56,440 nt of DNA from Burkholderiales bacterium (GTDB lineage Bacteria; Pseudomonadota; Gammaproteobacteria; Burkholderiales; SG8-41): assembly GCA_019751125.1 (NCBI GenBank), contig JAIENU010000009.1, forward strand, positions 1 to 56,440, given 5' to 3'. Shown piece by piece: positions 29,218 to 39,597 of the stretch (position 1 is its first letter; each line of letters begins with the position of its first letter). Below the pieces are notes generated by a model. The model saw only the letters and a list, made by a program, of their open reading frames with translations, ran no database searches and was not told the DNA's origin. The position numbers and the translations under genes are program-made.

Positions 29218-30342
29218 TCAACTGACGTCGATAGCAAACAGACGTCGGTGTTCGACGATGGCGTAGCGGTCGGTCATGCCGGCAATGTAGTCGGCAATTG
29301 CACGGGGCGTGTCTTCACGGGCACGGGCCTGGAATTCCGGGGGCAGGAGCCGTGGCTCGGCAAGGAAGGCCTGAAACAGGTCGGAAACGATGCGGCGGGC
29401 CTTGGTGCTCATCCGGCAGACGCGGTAGTGGCGGTAGAGATTGGTGTGCAGGAAACGCTTCAATTCGGCCTGTTCGAGACGGATGCGTTCCGAAAAACGG
29501 ATCATCTGCGGTGCGCGGCGCACGTCGTCCAGGTTTCGCGGGGCGGCATCGCGGATGCAGGCTTTGCTCTGGCGGATAAGATCGGTGACCAGGGTGTCGA
29601 TCATCCGGCGCACGGTTTCGTGCACCAGCCGGCGGCCGTCGATGTGCGGAAACTCCTTCAGCGCGGCGCGCATGTGGCGGCGGAAAATCGCGACTTCCGA
29701 CAGCTGTTCCATCTGCAGCAGCCCGGAACGCAGACCGTCATCGACATCGTGGTTGTTGTAGGCGATTTCGTCAGCAAGATTGGCAATCTGCGCTTCAAGA
29801 CCGGGCCTTTGCTTGCGGATAAAACGTTCGCCGACATCGCCCAGCAATCGCGCATTTTTCAGTGAGCAGTGTTTGAGCACGCCTTCGCGGGTTTCAAAGG
29901 TCAGGTTCAATCCGTCGAAAGCGCCGTAGCGCTGTTCCAGCACATCAACCACACGCAGTGATTGCAGGTTGTGTTCGAAGCCGCCATAGGGCTTCATGCA
30001 GGCATTCAGCGCGTCCTGGCCGGTGTGGCCGAAGGGCGTATGGCCGAGATCATGGGCGAGCGTGATTGCTTCGGTCAGGTCTTCATCGAGCGCGAGATGA
30101 CGGGCGACGGAGCGGCCGATCTGCGCCACCTCGAGGCTGTGGGTCAGGCGTGTGCGGAACAGGTCTCCTTCGTGATTGACGAAAACCTGGGTCTTGTATT
30201 CGAGACGGCGGAATGCGGTGGAGTGGATGATGCGGTCGCGGTCGCGCTGGTATTCGCTGCGTCCGCGTGGCGGCGACTCCCTGAAGCGGCGGCCGCGGCT
30301 GGTTTCGGAAGTCGCAGCGTAGGGGGCAAGCTCAGGCCGCAT
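29218..30342 (-). CDS. dgt: Deoxyguanosinetriphosphate triphosphohydrolase-like protein (HD domain)
   Basis: dNTP triphosphohydrolase of 374 aa in the Dgt-like family. HD-superfamily metal ligands are visible in [14 protein letters not shown], in [17 protein letters not shown] (about residues 110-126) and in [16 protein letters not shown] (about 185-200). The start ATG 30342 ([20 protein letters not shown]) overlaps the aroB end by 11 bp and matches family N-termini; the longer frame from 30411 runs through aroB. It is upstream of gltB with 168 bp between, which show no gene. Confidence 0.92.
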   Translation of the reverse strand: MRPELAPYAATSETSRGRRFRESPPRGRSEYQRDRDRIIHSTAFRRLEYKTQVFVNHEGDLFRTRLTHSLEVAQIGRSVARHLALDEDLTEAITLAHDLGHTPFGHTGQDALNACMKPYGGFEHNLQSLRVVDVLEQRYGAFDGLNLTFETREGVLKHCSLKNARLLGDVGERFIRKQRPGLEAQIANLADEIAYNNHDVDDGLRSGLLQMEQLSEVAIFRRHMRAALKEFPHIDGRRLVHETVRRMIDTLVTDLIRQSKACIRDAAPRNLDDVRRAPQMIRFSERIRLEQAELKRFLHTNLYRHYRVCRMSTKARRIVSDLFQAFLAEPRLLPPEFQARAREDTPRAIADYIAGMTDRYAIVEHRRLFAIDVS

Positions 30343-31432
30343 CGACACCCTCACCTTCAAGCACCAGCTGCAGTGTTTCCTGCGGCACATCCGCAGTGAC
30401 AAAGGCCTCACCCAATCCGCGCAGCAGCACGAAGCGGGTCCTGCCGCCCTCCACTTTCTTGTCGTGGCCCATCAGTTGCAGATAGCGCCCAGCACCCAGC
30501 GCGGGGCCGCGCACCGGCAACTGCGCGCGCTCCAGCAGGGACAGCGTGCGCTTGACCAGTTGGTCGTCAACCAGACCCATCCGCCGCGAAACACGTGCGG
30601 CAATCGCCATGCCTGCTGCCACGGCCTCACCGTGCAGCCAGACGCCGAAGCCGAGCCCGGCTTCGATGGCGTGGCCGAAGGTGTGGCCGAAGTTGAGGTG
30701 TGCGCGTACCCCCTGCTCGCGTTCATCCGCGGCAACCACCACCGCCTTGTTGCGGCAGGATTGTTCGATGGCATACGTCAACGCCGAGGCCTCGCCTGCA
30801 AGCAGGCGGTCGATGTTGGCTTCCAGCCATTCGAAGAATGGTGCGTCGCCGATCAGCCCGTACTTGATCACTTCGGCAAGGCCCGCGGAAAGTTCACGCG
30901 CAGGCAGGGTTTTCAGCGTATCGGTATCGGCGATGACCACCCGAGGCTGGTAAAACGCGCCGATCATGTTTTTGCCCAGTGGATGGTTGATCGCGGTCTT
31001 GCCGCCCACCGATGAATCGACCTGGGAGAGCAGCGTGGTCGGAATCTGCACAAACGGTACGCCGCGCTGATAGGTTGCCGCGGCAAAACCGGTCATGTCG
31101 CCAATGACGCCGCCGCCGAGTGCAATCAATGCGGTCTTGCGTTCAGCGTTGCGCGCCAGGAGGGCATCGAAAATGCGATTCAGTGTCTGCCAGTCTTTGT
31201 GATCTTCCCCGTCAGGGAGGATCACCACTTCATTGCCCACGCCAGCCCGGGCAAGGCTTTCGCGAAAAGCATCCAGATACAACGGCGCCACGGTGCTGTT
31301 GGTGACGATGACAGCCTTCTTCTGAGGCAGGTGAGCCGAGACCAGATCTCCGCGACCTAGCAGTCCAGGTCCGATGTGGATCGGATAGCTGCGGTCTTCG
31401 AGCCGTACTTCGAGTGTGGCGTGTGCGGACAT
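30332..31432 (-). CDS. aroB: 3-dehydroquinate synthase
   Basis: Second step of the shikimate pathway, NAD- and Zn-dependent. It has 366 aa. Diagnostic stretches are [60 protein letters not shown] (about residues 100-160), the metal ligands E ([10 protein letters not shown]) and the two histidines HTFGHAIE (about 250) and HGEAVAAGM (about 268). Coupled to aroK by a TGATG overlap. Confidence 0.97.
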   Translation of the reverse strand: MSAHATLEVRLEDRSYPIHIGPGLLGRGDLVSAHLPQKKAVIVTNSTVAPLYLDAFRESLARAGVGNEVVILPDGEDHKDWQTLNRIFDALLARNAERKTALIALGGGVIGDMTGFAAATYQRGVPFVQIPTTLLSQVDSSVGGKTAINHPLGKNMIGAFYQPRVVIADTDTLKTLPARELSAGLAEVIKYGLIGDAPFFEWLEANIDRLLAGEASALTYAIEQSCRNKAVVVAADEREQGVRAHLNFGHTFGHAIEAGLGFGVWLHGEAVAAGMAIAARVSRRMGLVDDQLVKRTLSLLERAQLPVRGPALGAGRYLQLMGHDKKVEGGRTRFVLLRGLGEAFVTADVPQETLQLVLEGEGVDAA

Positions 31433-32022
31433 CAGGATTCCGGGGTTGAAACCGTGAAATTAGTGGTGGAATCGCTTTGATCCAGAAGCTGCTGGATGTG
31501 CGAAGTCAGTGCTGAAACACTTTGTGATCCGGTATCCACGATCAGTTCAGCCACTTCGCGGTACAGTGGATCACGCTGCTGATGCAGTTCGCGCAGGCGG
31601 GCCAGCGGATCGGCGGTCTGGAGCAATGGGCGGTTGCGGTCGCGGCGGGTTCTGCGCCACAGATCTTCGGGAGCCGCACGCAGGTAAATGACCCGGCCGC
31701 GCGAACGCAGCAACTCCCGGTTGTTCGCCGAAATCACTGCCCCGCCCCCGGTGGCCAGCACAATGCCGGGACGCTCTGTCAGGCGTGCAATCATCTTTTC
31801 CTCGCGTGCCCTGAACCCGGATTCGCCCTCGATTTCGAAAATCACCGGGATTTTTACGCCCGTTGCCCGCTCGACCTCGGCGTCGGCATCCAGGAATTCC
31901 TTTTGCAGGCGGCGCGCCAGCATTTTTCCGACAGAGGTCTTGCCCGCGCCCATCAGGCCGACCAGGAAAATACGCTCGTTTTTGCCGGCATCAGGGCCTG
32001 CATTGTTCACGGCAGCTTGCAT
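31432..32022 (-). CDS. aroK: Shikimate kinase
   Basis: Phosphorylates shikimate with ATP. It has 196 aa, slightly longer than the E. coli enzyme because of a short N-terminal extension and a polar tail. The P-loop is [15 protein letters not shown] (about residues 23-37), the shikimate-binding Asp is in FLDADAEVE, the glycine-rich loop is ATGGGAV, and the lid is [16 protein letters not shown]. It sits downstream of pilQ beyond a strong hairpin, so it probably has its own promoter, though I could not locate it. Confidence 0.96.
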   Translation of the reverse strand: MQAAVNNAGPDAGKNERIFLVGLMGAGKTSVGKMLARRLQKEFLDADAEVERATGVKIPVIFEIEGESGFRAREEKMIARLTERPGIVLATGGGAVISANNRELLRSRGRVIYLRAAPEDLWRRTRRDRNRPLLQTADPLARLRELHQQRDPLYREVAELIVDTGSQSVSALTSHIQQLLDQSDSTTNFTVSTPES

Positions 32023-32068
32023 CCGCAGATTCTAGCCGAACGGACGGAAATTACTTTCTGCAGGTAAT

Positions 32069-32097
32069 AAAAAAGGCGGCGCAAGCGCCGCCTTTTT
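32069..32097 (-). terminator. Bidirectional-looking terminator after pilQ
   Basis: A perfect inverted repeat, GGCGGCG (32075-32081) and CGCCGCC (32086-32092), with a CAAG loop, is flanked by an A run on the left and a T run on the right, so it ends in U-runs on both strands. It lies 20 bp downstream of the pilQ stop and should end the pilMNOPQ transcript before aroK. Confidence 0.9.
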
Positions 32098-32111
32098 GTC
32101 CAGTCCGGCGA

Positions 32112-34229
32112 TCAGCGCAGTGATGCGCCTTCCTTGATGATGCGCGGCGAGATGAAGATCAGCAGTTCGCGGCGGTCATCAACCCGCTGGTTGTTTTTGA
32201 ACATGAAGCCGATGTAGGGCAGATCGCCGAGCACCGGTACCTTGGTTGTGGTCGAACGTTCATCCTGCGTGTAGATGCCGCCGATTACCACCGTGCCGCC
32301 GTTCTCGACCAGCACCTCGGTGGCGACCTGTTTGGTGTCGATCGACGGGCCTGACAGCGTGTTCTGGCCGACGCTGTCCTTGTTCACGCGCAGTGTCATG
32401 ATCACGTTGTCGTCCGGCGTGATCTGTGGCTTCACGCGCAGCGACAGTGTTGCCTTACGGAAGGACACGCTGGTTGCACCACTTGACGTGGCCTGCTGGT
32501 AGGGGATCTCGGTGCCCTGTTCGATGGTGGCTTCAATCTTGTCCGCCGTGATCACACGCGGGCTGGAGATGATCTTGCCCTTGCCGTCGGCCTGAAGCGC
32601 CGAGAGCTCCAGATTCAGGAACTTGGTGCTCTTGTCGTTGAACAGCAGGAAGGAGAATACGCCGGGGTTGGCACCGGAAAGACCCTGGGCCGGCAGGTTA
32701 ATCATCAGGCTGTCATTAAAGGCGGTGGCTGTGGTGGACTGATTGGTGCGGAAGGCGCTGTTCGCCAGCGAGCCACCCAGCACATTGGCATTCACGCCGT
32801 TGCCGTTGCCGACGCGGAAGCCCTGGCCGGTCGTGTCATTGAAGCCCAGACGCGCGCCAAGGTTGCGGCTGAAGGTGTCATTGGCCTCGACAATCCGCGA
32901 TTCGATCATCACCTGGCGCACCGGGATGTCGACCTGGCGCAGCAGCTTGCGGACTTCCTCAAGACGCGAGGGAGTGTCCTGCACGAATACCGTGTTGGTG
33001 CGCACATCAACCACCGCGCTGCCGCGTTTGGACAGGATACGTTGCTTCGGATCGGACAGCAGGGTCTGGAAGTCCGCGGCCTTCTGGTAATTCACCTGCA
33101 TGCTTTCGGTGCGCAGGGGTTCCAGGTCGGCAATCTGCGACTTGGCTTCGAGTGCGAGTTTTTCGCGGGTAGCCAGTTCGTCGCGCGGGGCAATCCATAC
33201 CACATTGCCGGTCTTGCGCATGTCGAGGCCCTTGCTCTGCAGGATGATATCTAGGGCCTGATCCCAAGGCACGTCCTTCAGGCGCAGGGTCAGGCTGCCG
33301 CCGACGGTATCGCTGGTGATGACGTTGAGTCCGGTGAAATCGGCAATGACCTGCAGCACTGCGCGCACTTCGACGTTCTGGAAGTTGAGCGACAGTTTTT
33401 CGCCGGTGAAGCCGGGCTGCACCAGACGGTTGGCGTCATCGGCCACTTTCTTGACTTCAAGAATGAAACGGTTGTCAGTCTGGTAGGCGGAATGTTCCCA
33501 GGCGCCACGCGGCGTGATCACCATGCGCGTGCCGTTGCCCTGGGCGAAGGTTTCAATGGTATCGACGGGCGTGCCGAAGTCGACAACATCAAGGCGGCGG
33601 GTCAGGTTTTTCGGAACAGCCGTGTTCAGGAAATCGATGATCAGCGAACGACCCTGGACGCGCAGGTCGATGCCAACCTGGTTGTCCGAAAGATCGACAA
33701 CAACGCGGCCTTCGCCGGACTTGCCGCGGCGGAAGTCAATGTCGCGCAGGCTGTGTTTGCCGTCGTTGGGACGGGCCTGGGCAAATGTTTGCGCAGCAGG
33801 GGCCGGCGTAGCAGAGGCGGAGCCTGAGGAGCCACCCAGCGTGACCAGCACGGTATTGCCTTCAATCCGGGTGTCGTAGCCGACCTGACGGTTGGTTTCC
33901 AGCACCAGGCGCGAGCGGTCGCCGGCCTGGACGATGTTGACACGGCGCACATCCCCTTCGTTGAGGTCGTGCACGTTTTTGCCCGATCCGTTGGCGGTGT
34001 TCGGGAAATCGAAGGCGATGCGTGGCGGGTTGTTGACCACAAAGCTGGCCGGTGCCGCTGCAGGTGCGCCTTTCATGGTGATACGCACGACCGTTGAGCC
34101 ACCCGGTTGCGATGTGACATTGACGGCTTCGATGCTGTTCTGAGCCAGCAGCGGCATGGCAATAAAGGCCATGGCCGCAGCTGCGGTCCAGCGTGTCAGT
34201 CGAACCAGCAGATTATGTGCGTGCATCAT
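32112..34229 (-). CDS. pilQ: Type IV pilus secretin PilQ
   Basis: Outer-membrane secretin that lets the pilus through. It has 705 aa. A signal peptide (residues 1-29, cut after LLA-QN) is followed by AMIN domains (about 35-245) that bind peptidoglycan, an N0/STN domain (FTGEKLSLNFQNVEVRAVLQVIADFTGLNV, about 270-300), N1, and the C-terminal secretin domain with VEATIEQGTEIPYQQ-type motif and GTVVIGGIYTQDERSTTTKVPVLGDLPYIGFMFK (about 650-683). GGAGGTG, inside the end of pilP, is placed for the first of two adjacent ATGs. It overlaps pilP by four bases. Confidence 0.97.
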   Translation of the reverse strand: MMHAHNLLVRLTRWTAAAAMAFIAMPLLAQNSIEAVNVTSQPGGSTVVRITMKGAPAAAPASFVVNNPPRIAFDFPNTANGSGKNVHDLNEGDVRRVNIVQAGDRSRLVLETNRQVGYDTRIEGNTVLVTLGGSSGSASATPAPAAQTFAQARPNDGKHSLRDIDFRRGKSGEGRVVVDLSDNQVGIDLRVQGRSLIIDFLNTAVPKNLTRRLDVVDFGTPVDTIETFAQGNGTRMVITPRGAWEHSAYQTDNRFILEVKKVADDANRLVQPGFTGEKLSLNFQNVEVRAVLQVIADFTGLNVITSDTVGGSLTLRLKDVPWDQALDIILQSKGLDMRKTGNVVWIAPRDELATREKLALEAKSQIADLEPLRTESMQVNYQKAADFQTLLSDPKQRILSKRGSAVVDVRTNTVFVQDTPSRLEEVRKLLRQVDIPVRQVMIESRIVEANDTFSRNLGARLGFNDTTGQGFRVGNGNGVNANVLGGSLANSAFRTNQSTTATAFNDSLMINLPAQGLSGANPGVFSFLLFNDKSTKFLNLELSALQADGKGKIISSPRVITADKIEATIEQGTEIPYQQATSSGATSVSFRKATLSLRVKPQITPDDNVIMTLRVNKDSVGQNTLSGPSIDTKQVATEVLVENGGTVVIGGIYTQDERSTTTKVPVLGDLPYIGFMFKNNQRVDDRRELLIFISPRIIKEGASLR

Positions 34230-34756
34230 TTACCACCTCCCTGTTCCTGCAGCATCAGCGCCTGTTCCTTTTCTTCCCAGTTGCCGCCGCTGTCCTGAAC
34301 GATTTCCTTCAGTTTGATATCGGTTTCGCTGATGGCCGTGATCCGGCCGAAATTCTGGCCCATGTAATTGCCAGCCTTGACCCGGAACAACGCGCTGTCG
34401 GGAGATTTCACCAAGGCAAAGGTCTGGCCTTTTTGCTGAAGAGTGCCAACCATTTTCAGGTTTTCCAGCGGAAAGGCTTCTAGCGCCTCGCGTGCCCGGT
34501 TGAAATCAGGCTGCAGGCCGCCTTTTACCGTCGATTTCGGCGGCTCGATCTTGCGTGGCCGGAACGGATCAGTGAGTTCGTAAGCGTTGTAGGCGAAAGG
34601 CTCGTAAGGCTTCACTTCGGGGAGTGGCGGGATGCGTCCGCCCGGGAGCTTGTCCGATTCACGCACGAACTGTCGCAGGTCGGAATGCTCCTCGCTGCTG
34701 CAGCCTGCGAGCGTGGTGACGCCGAGCAGGGCGATGATCAGGGCTTTGGAGTTCAT
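34226..34756 (-). CDS. pilP: Type IV pilus lipoprotein PilP
   Basis: Inner-membrane lipoprotein that links the PilMNO platform to PilQ. It has 176 aa, with a lipobox LAGC (Cys19) after a hydrophobic signal. The DPFRPRKI stretch and the C-terminal beta domain (MVGTLQQKGQTFALVKSPDSALFRVKAGNYMGQNFGRI) are diagnostic of PilP. Overlaps pilO and pilQ by ATGA junctions. Confidence 0.96.
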   Translation of the reverse strand: MNSKALIIALLGVTTLAGCSSEEHSDLRQFVRESDKLPGGRIPPLPEVKPYEPFAYNAYELTDPFRPRKIEPPKSTVKGGLQPDFNRAREALEAFPLENLKMVGTLQQKGQTFALVKSPDSALFRVKAGNYMGQNFGRITAISETDIKLKEIVQDSGGNWEEKEQALMLQEQGGGK

Positions 34757-35376
34757 TTTTTCGCCCCTCCCTTGGCACTCTTGCGCTGGGCTGCAAGTTC
34801 GCTGTCATCAAGGTAACGGAAGGTTTTGGCCACGGCATCAAGTGTCAGGCCATCCTTGCCGGTGGAGAGGGAGATATCATTCAGCGTCACGATGCGCGAA
34901 AGGCGGCCGATGTCGCTAGCGAAGGCGCCGAGGTCGTGATAACTGCCGGTAACCTTCAGCGTGATCGGGAGTTCCGCGTAGAAATCACCCTGGGTTTCGG
35001 AAGATGCAGGCTTGAACAATTCAAACTGCAAGCCACGGCCCAGTCCCGCCTGGTTGATGTCGGTGAGCAGGGCATCCATTTCCGAGCGTCCCGGCAGCTG
35101 CTTAAGCAGCGCACCGAACTGCGATTCGATATCCACCAGCTGCTTGCGGTAGGCCGGCAGGTCAATCGCCTGTTTTTTCTTGTCGAGGAAGGTGGTGCGC
35201 AGCTGTTCTTCCTTGGCTTTGGCGCCATCAATCTGGGTCAATTGATCCTGCCAATCAAACCAGTAGCTGGCGCCGACCAAGACGATCAGCAGCAGCAGCA
35301 GGACGCCAAGCTTGGGCAGGATCGGCCAGCTGCCGATCTTGTTGGGGTCTAGTTTCTTGAGTTCGTCGAGCGTCAT
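34753..35376 (-). CDS. pilO: Type IV pilus inner-membrane protein PilO
   Basis: Bitopic alignment-complex protein of 207 aa. One membrane helix (about residues 22-45, LPKLGVLLLLLIVLVGASYWF) follows a short cytoplasmic part. A periplasmic coiled coil (about 50-100, LTQIDGAKAKEEQLRTTFLDKK) and a ferredoxin-like domain (GDFYAELPITLKVTGSYHDLGAFASDIGRLSRIV) complete it. It partners PilN, encoded 3 bp upstream. Confidence 0.96.
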   Translation of the reverse strand: MTLDELKKLDPNKIGSWPILPKLGVLLLLLIVLVGASYWFDWQDQLTQIDGAKAKEEQLRTTFLDKKKQAIDLPAYRKQLVDIESQFGALLKQLPGRSEMDALLTDINQAGLGRGLQFELFKPASSETQGDFYAELPITLKVTGSYHDLGAFASDIGRLSRIVTLNDISLSTGKDGLTLDAVAKTFRYLDDSELAAQRKSAKGGAKK

Positions 35377-35379
35377 GGT

Positions 35380-35964
35380 TTAGCCCTTTTTGCCGCCTTT
35401 CTTGTCGCTGGATTCAGCGGCAGCACGGGTCACGTCGATGTTCATGATGAATTCATTGAGGCGCTGCCCGCCCTGCGACACGGACTTGATCTCCACCAGG
35501 CTCGCGTTCTGCAGGTACTGGGAGCTTTCGAGGTTGCGCATCAGTGTGGATACCCGCGCCTGAGACTGGGTGAAACCGCTGATCGACACCTTGGTGCCTG
35601 ATTGTTTGATCGATTTCAGGTACATGCCATCGGGCAACTGGCGAACCAGCTGGTCGAGCAGGTGAACAACTTCGGCGCGGTTGCTTTGCAGGGTTTCAAC
35701 CACCTGCTTGCGCTTGAGCAGCGCCGCGATCTGTTCCTTGAGCTTGTTGATCTCGGCGATTTCCTTGTCGATCTTGACGATTTCCTCTTCAAGATACTTG
35801 TTGCGTGCCTGCTGGTTGGTCAGCACGCCGTCGAGATAGGTATGCACGCCGAACCAGATCGCCGCACCCATTGCGACGACCACGCCGAGCATCACCAGAA
35901 AATGCTGTTGCTGCTGCTTGCGCCGCATCTCGCGATGCGGCAGCAGATTGATGCGGGCGGTCAT
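35380..35964 (-). CDS. pilN: Type IV pilus inner-membrane protein PilN
   Basis: 194 aa. The cytoplasmic N-terminus MTARINLLPHREMRRK contains the conserved INLLPxR motif that docks into PilM. One membrane helix lies at about residues 23-45, then a coiled coil (NKYLEEEIVKIDKEIAEINKLKEQIAALLKRK) and a periplasmic domain with VRQLPDGMYLKSIKQSGTKVSISG. Overlaps pilM by an ATGA junction. Confidence 0.97.
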   Translation of the reverse strand: MTARINLLPHREMRRKQQQQHFLVMLGVVVAMGAAIWFGVHTYLDGVLTNQQARNKYLEEEIVKIDKEIAEINKLKEQIAALLKRKQVVETLQSNRAEVVHLLDQLVRQLPDGMYLKSIKQSGTKVSISGFTQSQARVSTLMRNLESSQYLQNASLVEIKSVSQGGQRLNEFIMNIDVTRAAAESSDKKGGKKG

Positions 35965-37067
35965 TTGTCGAACCTCCTCAGGGCCAGGCCGCAGGCAACC
36001 ATCAGCGAGGGCGCATCCTGTTCAAGGTTCTTGCGGCGGATCATGGCGGACATGCCCATGTTCGCGAAGGGGTTGGCGACGGAGGTTTCCACCTGGGCGC
36101 GCTTGGATACCGCCTCGGCAATGCCGGGGATCGCTGCACAGCCGCCGCAGAGAATGATGTGGTCAACCTTGTTGTATTGCGTAGAGGAAAAAAAGAACTG
36201 AATCGCACGCGCGATTTCAAGGCCCAGGTTGTCGAGGAAGGGCACCAGCACTTCGGATTCGTAGTTTTCCGGCAGACCGCCGGCGCGCTTCGCGGCTTCA
36301 GCCTCTTCAGCTGAAAGCCCGAACTTGTTCTGGATTTCCTGGGTCAGTTGGCTGCCGCCGAAAGGCTGCTCGCGCATGTAGATCGACTGATCGTTGCGCA
36401 GCACATTGACGCTCATCGTCGAAGCGCCAATATCAACTACTGCGATATTCAGATCGCGGCCGCGTTCGGGCATCGTGCTTTCAATCAGTTCGAAAGCGGC
36501 CTGGGCGGCAAACAGGTCGACGTCCATGACCAGCGCCTTGAGGCCAGCGCCTTCAGCGACCGCGACACGGTCTTCGATCTTGTCTTTGCGCGAGGCTGCA
36601 ATCAGCACCTCGACATCTTCCGGGCTGTTCGGCGCCGGGCCGACAACCTGGTAGTCAAGATTCACTTCTTCCAACGCAAACGGAATGTACTGGTTGGCCT
36701 GCAGTTCGACCTCATTGCCCAGGTCATCATCCGACTGCCCGGCCGGGACCAGGATTTTTTTGCTGATCACCGCCGCATTGGGCAGGGCCAGAGCCAGGTT
36801 CTTGTAATTGCTGCCCAGGCGCTTGTGGCAGCGCTTGACGGCTTCGATGACGGCATCGAGGTTGTTGATGTTGCCCTCGACCACTGAATCATGGGGCAAC
36901 GGTTCGATGGCATACCGCTCAAGGCGGTAAGCGCCTTTGCCGGCGTCACCGATTTCCACCATCTTCACGGCCGACGAACTGATGTCGGCACCGATCAGCG
37001 GTGGTGACTTGGGCTTGAACAAGGCCTCAAGCGCATCGAAGTTAAGGCTAAATTTGCCAATCGCCAT
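35961..37067 (-). CDS. pilM: Type IV pilus assembly ATPase-fold protein PilM
   Basis: Actin-like cytoplasmic protein of 368 aa that binds the N-terminus of PilN. The FtsA/actin-fold motifs are GADISSSAVKMVEIGDAG (phosphate 1), VVDIGASTMSVNVLRNDQSIYMREQPFGGSQLTQEIQ (phosphate 2) and ILCGGCAAIPGIAEAVSKR (adenosine). First gene of pilMNOPQ, divergent from mrcA as in many proteobacteria. The ATG has no evident Shine-Dalgarno sequence. Confidence 0.97.
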   Translation of the reverse strand: MAIGKFSLNFDALEALFKPKSPPLIGADISSSAVKMVEIGDAGKGAYRLERYAIEPLPHDSVVEGNINNLDAVIEAVKRCHKRLGSNYKNLALALPNAAVISKKILVPAGQSDDDLGNEVELQANQYIPFALEEVNLDYQVVGPAPNSPEDVEVLIAASRKDKIEDRVAVAEGAGLKALVMDVDLFAAQAAFELIESTMPERGRDLNIAVVDIGASTMSVNVLRNDQSIYMREQPFGGSQLTQEIQNKFGLSAEEAEAAKRAGGLPENYESEVLVPFLDNLGLEIARAIQFFFSSTQYNKVDHIILCGGCAAIPGIAEAVSKRAQVETSVANPFANMGMSAMIRRKNLEQDAPSLMVACGLALRRFDK

Positions 37068-37169
37068 AGCGGTTTATGTGTACTTATTCAGAAAAAACTT
37101 TAATTAATCCCGACAACTATTTGTCAGAACACACTTTTCTGCCGCATTTCTTTTGCGGAATGTTGCGCC

Positions 37170-37175
37170 TATAAT
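37170..37175 (+). promoter_or_regulatory. TATAAT -10 element, probable mrcA promoter, in the 229-bp pilM-mrcA divergent gap
   Basis: A perfect TATAAT faces mrcA, 121 bp ahead of its ATG; the sequence 17 bp upstream (TTTCTT) is a poor -35. The same gap holds a CCGCA/TGCGG inverted repeat just upstream and GACAA-CTAT-TTGTC at 37112-37125 on the pilM side. No gene was seen in the gap, and I could not assign the pilM promoter. Confidence 0.45.
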
Positions 37176-37296
37176 GCAGCGCGATTAACGTTACTGTGCA
37201 GGATTTTCCGGCCCAGCGCAATAAGATTTTGCATTAGATGTGGCGCGTAACCCACAGATTTCTTTGACTTTTTTCACAAAAGCGATTTTCCACTAG

Positions 37297-39597
37297 ATGT
37301 CCGTCCGTTGGTGGGTTTTCCCACTATTACTGGTGTTTTTGCTGGCTTCGGCGGCTGTACTGGTGCTCGGATTCGCCGCGGTCCTGATCTCGCCGACCCT
37401 GCCCTCGCTGGAAATTCTGACCGATTACCGGCCGAAAATCCCGCTGCGGGTCTACAGCGCCGACGGCAAGCTGATCGGTGAGTTTGGCGAGGAGCGCCGT
37501 GCCGTAGTCAAGCTCGAGCAGGTGCCCAAGCCGCTGATCAGCGCCATTCTTGCCGCAGAGGATGAGCGCTTTTTCCAGCATGGCGGCGTCGATTACGTTG
37601 GTGTTGCGCGCGCCGCGCTGTCCAATTTCACTTCGGGTGGCGTGCGTCAGGGGGCCTCAACCATCACCATGCAGGTGGCCCGCAATTTTTTCCTGTCGAA
37701 GGAAAAAACGCTGACCCGCAAGTTCAACGAGATGCTGCTGGCGTTCAAGATTGAATCGAGCCTCAGCAAACAGCAGATCCTCGAGCTCTACATCAACCAG
37801 ATTTACCTGGGGCAGCGTGCCTACGGATTTGCTGCTGCCGCACAGATTTATTACGGCAAGACGCTGAACGAGCTTTCGGTGGCGCAGCTGGCGATGCTCG
37901 CAGGACTGCCCAAGGCGCCATCCCGCTTTAATCCGATTGCCAATCCGGCACGAGCCAAGCTGCGCCAGCAGTATGTATTGCGGCGGATGCGCGAGCTGGG
38001 GGCCATCACACCCGAGCAGCTCGCCACTGCGGACAAGGAGCCGCCGGCGGTGCGTGCGGGGCTCAGCGAGTTTGCTGTGCGCGCCGACTTCTTTGCCGAG
38101 ATGGTGCGCGCGCAGATGTTCGAGCGATTTGGCGAGGAAGCCTATACACGCGGCATCAGGGTACACACCACGCTGCTGGTCGAGCACCAGCGGGCTGCCT
38201 ATGAGGCACTGCGCAAAGGGGTTCTCGATTATGACCGCCGCCACGGTTACCGCGGCCCCGAGGCCTTTGTCGAGCTTGGCAAGGATGTTACCGACGAAAA
38301 ACTCGAAGATGCGCTGCAGGATATTGCCGACAGCGATGAACTGTATCCCGCAATCGTGCTTGAAGCCTCACCAAAGCAGGTGAAGCTGTACCGCTCGGGT
38401 GGTGAACGCATCACCATTGGCGAAGAAGGGCTGAAATTCGCGGCCAGACAGCTGGCCGACAATGCACAGGCCAGCCAGCGCATCCGTCGCGGCGCGGTGG
38501 TGCGCATCAGCAAGGACGAAAAAGGGCGCTGGCAGTTCGCACAGATGCCGCAGGTGGAATCCGCGCTGGTTTCCGCTGATCCGCGCACCGGCGCAATCCG
38601 CGCCCTGGTGGGCGGATTCGATTTTGGCCGCAACCAGTACAACCATGTCACCCAGGCACTGCGCCAGCCGGGCTCGAGTTTCAAGCCTTTCATTTATTCG
38701 GCAGCCCTGGAAAAAGGGTTCACGGCCGCAACCGTGATCAACGATGCGCCGCTGACTTTCACCGCGGCGCAGACCGGCTCCGAGCCCTGGGAGCCGAAGA
38801 ACTACGACGGCAAGTTCGATGGCCCCATGCGCTTGCGCACCGCCCTCGCCAAATCGAAAAACCTGGTTTCAGTGCGCATCCTGCAGGCGATCACTCCGCA
38901 ATATGCGCAGGACTATGTGTCGCGCTTCGGTTTTGATCCGAAGCTGCATCCGCCGTATCTGACCATGGCGCTTGGCGCCGGCAACGTCACGCCGATGCAG
39001 ATGCTTGGCGCCTACTCCGCTTTCGCCAACGGCGGCTTCCGCATCGCGCCTTACTTCATCGATCGCGTAGAGGATGACAAGGGCGGGCTGTTGTTCTCAA
39101 GCCAGCCGGTGATTGCCGGTGAAAATGCCGAGCGCATCATCGATGCGCGCAACGCCTTCATCATGTCCAGTTTGATGCGAGATGTCGTGCGCAGCGGTAC
39201 GGCAACCCGGGCCCTGCGCCTGAAAAGGGGAGATCTGGCCGGCAAGACCGGAACCACCAATGAATTCGTCGATGCCTGGTTTGCCGGCTATCAGCCGACA
39301 CTGGTGGCGATTGCCTGGATGGGTTTTGACCAGCCGCGCACGCTGGGCCGCAATGAAACCGGCGGCAGTGCGGCATTGCCGATCTGGATCGATTACATGG
39401 CGACGGCACTGAAAAACGTGCCCGAGGAACCGCTGACCCCGCCCCAGGGCGTGATTGCGATGCAGATCAACCCGGACACCGGCCTGCGTGTTTCAGACGG
39501 CGGCATCAGCGAATACTTCTATCAGGAGTATGTGGCGCCGTCCGCTGAGGGCGGCACGGAAAAACTGCCCGAGGACGCGCGCGGCCAGCTGTTCTGA
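37297..39597 (+). CDS. mrcA: Penicillin-binding protein 1A (bifunctional transglycosylase/transpeptidase)
   Basis: Inner-membrane peptidoglycan synthase of 766 aa. A cytoplasmic stub and membrane helix (about residues 5-32) precede the GT51 domain with AAEDERFFQHGGVDYVGVARA (catalytic Glu in EDERF), QGASTITMQVARNFFL and RKFNEMLLAFKIE. The transpeptidase has the SSFK tetrad (PGSSFKPFIY, about residue 465), SKN (AKSKNLVSV) and KTG (LAGKTGTTNEF). Shorter than E. coli PBP1a but normal for betaproteobacteria. The position divergent from pilM supports mrcA. Confidence 0.96.
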   Translation: MSVRWWVFPLLLVFLLASAAVLVLGFAAVLISPTLPSLEILTDYRPKIPLRVYSADGKLIGEFGEERRAVVKLEQVPKPLISAILAAEDERFFQHGGVDYVGVARAALSNFTSGGVRQGASTITMQVARNFFLSKEKTLTRKFNEMLLAFKIESSLSKQQILELYINQIYLGQRAYGFAAAAQIYYGKTLNELSVAQLAMLAGLPKAPSRFNPIANPARAKLRQQYVLRRMRELGAITPEQLATADKEPPAVRAGLSEFAVRADFFAEMVRAQMFERFGEEAYTRGIRVHTTLLVEHQRAAYEALRKGVLDYDRRHGYRGPEAFVELGKDVTDEKLEDALQDIADSDELYPAIVLEASPKQVKLYRSGGERITIGEEGLKFAARQLADNAQASQRIRRGAVVRISKDEKGRWQFAQMPQVESALVSADPRTGAIRALVGGFDFGRNQYNHVTQALRQPGSSFKPFIYSAALEKGFTAATVINDAPLTFTAAQTGSEPWEPKNYDGKFDGPMRLRTALAKSKNLVSVRILQAITPQYAQDYVSRFGFDPKLHPPYLTMALGAGNVTPMQMLGAYSAFANGGFRIAPYFIDRVEDDKGGLLFSSQPVIAGENAERIIDARNAFIMSSLMRDVVRSGTATRALRLKRGDLAGKTGTTNEFVDAWFAGYQPTLVAIAWMGFDQPRTLGRNETGGSAALPIWIDYMATALKNVPEEPLTPPQGVIAMQINPDTGLRVSDGGISEYFYQEYVAPSAEGGTEKLPEDARGQLF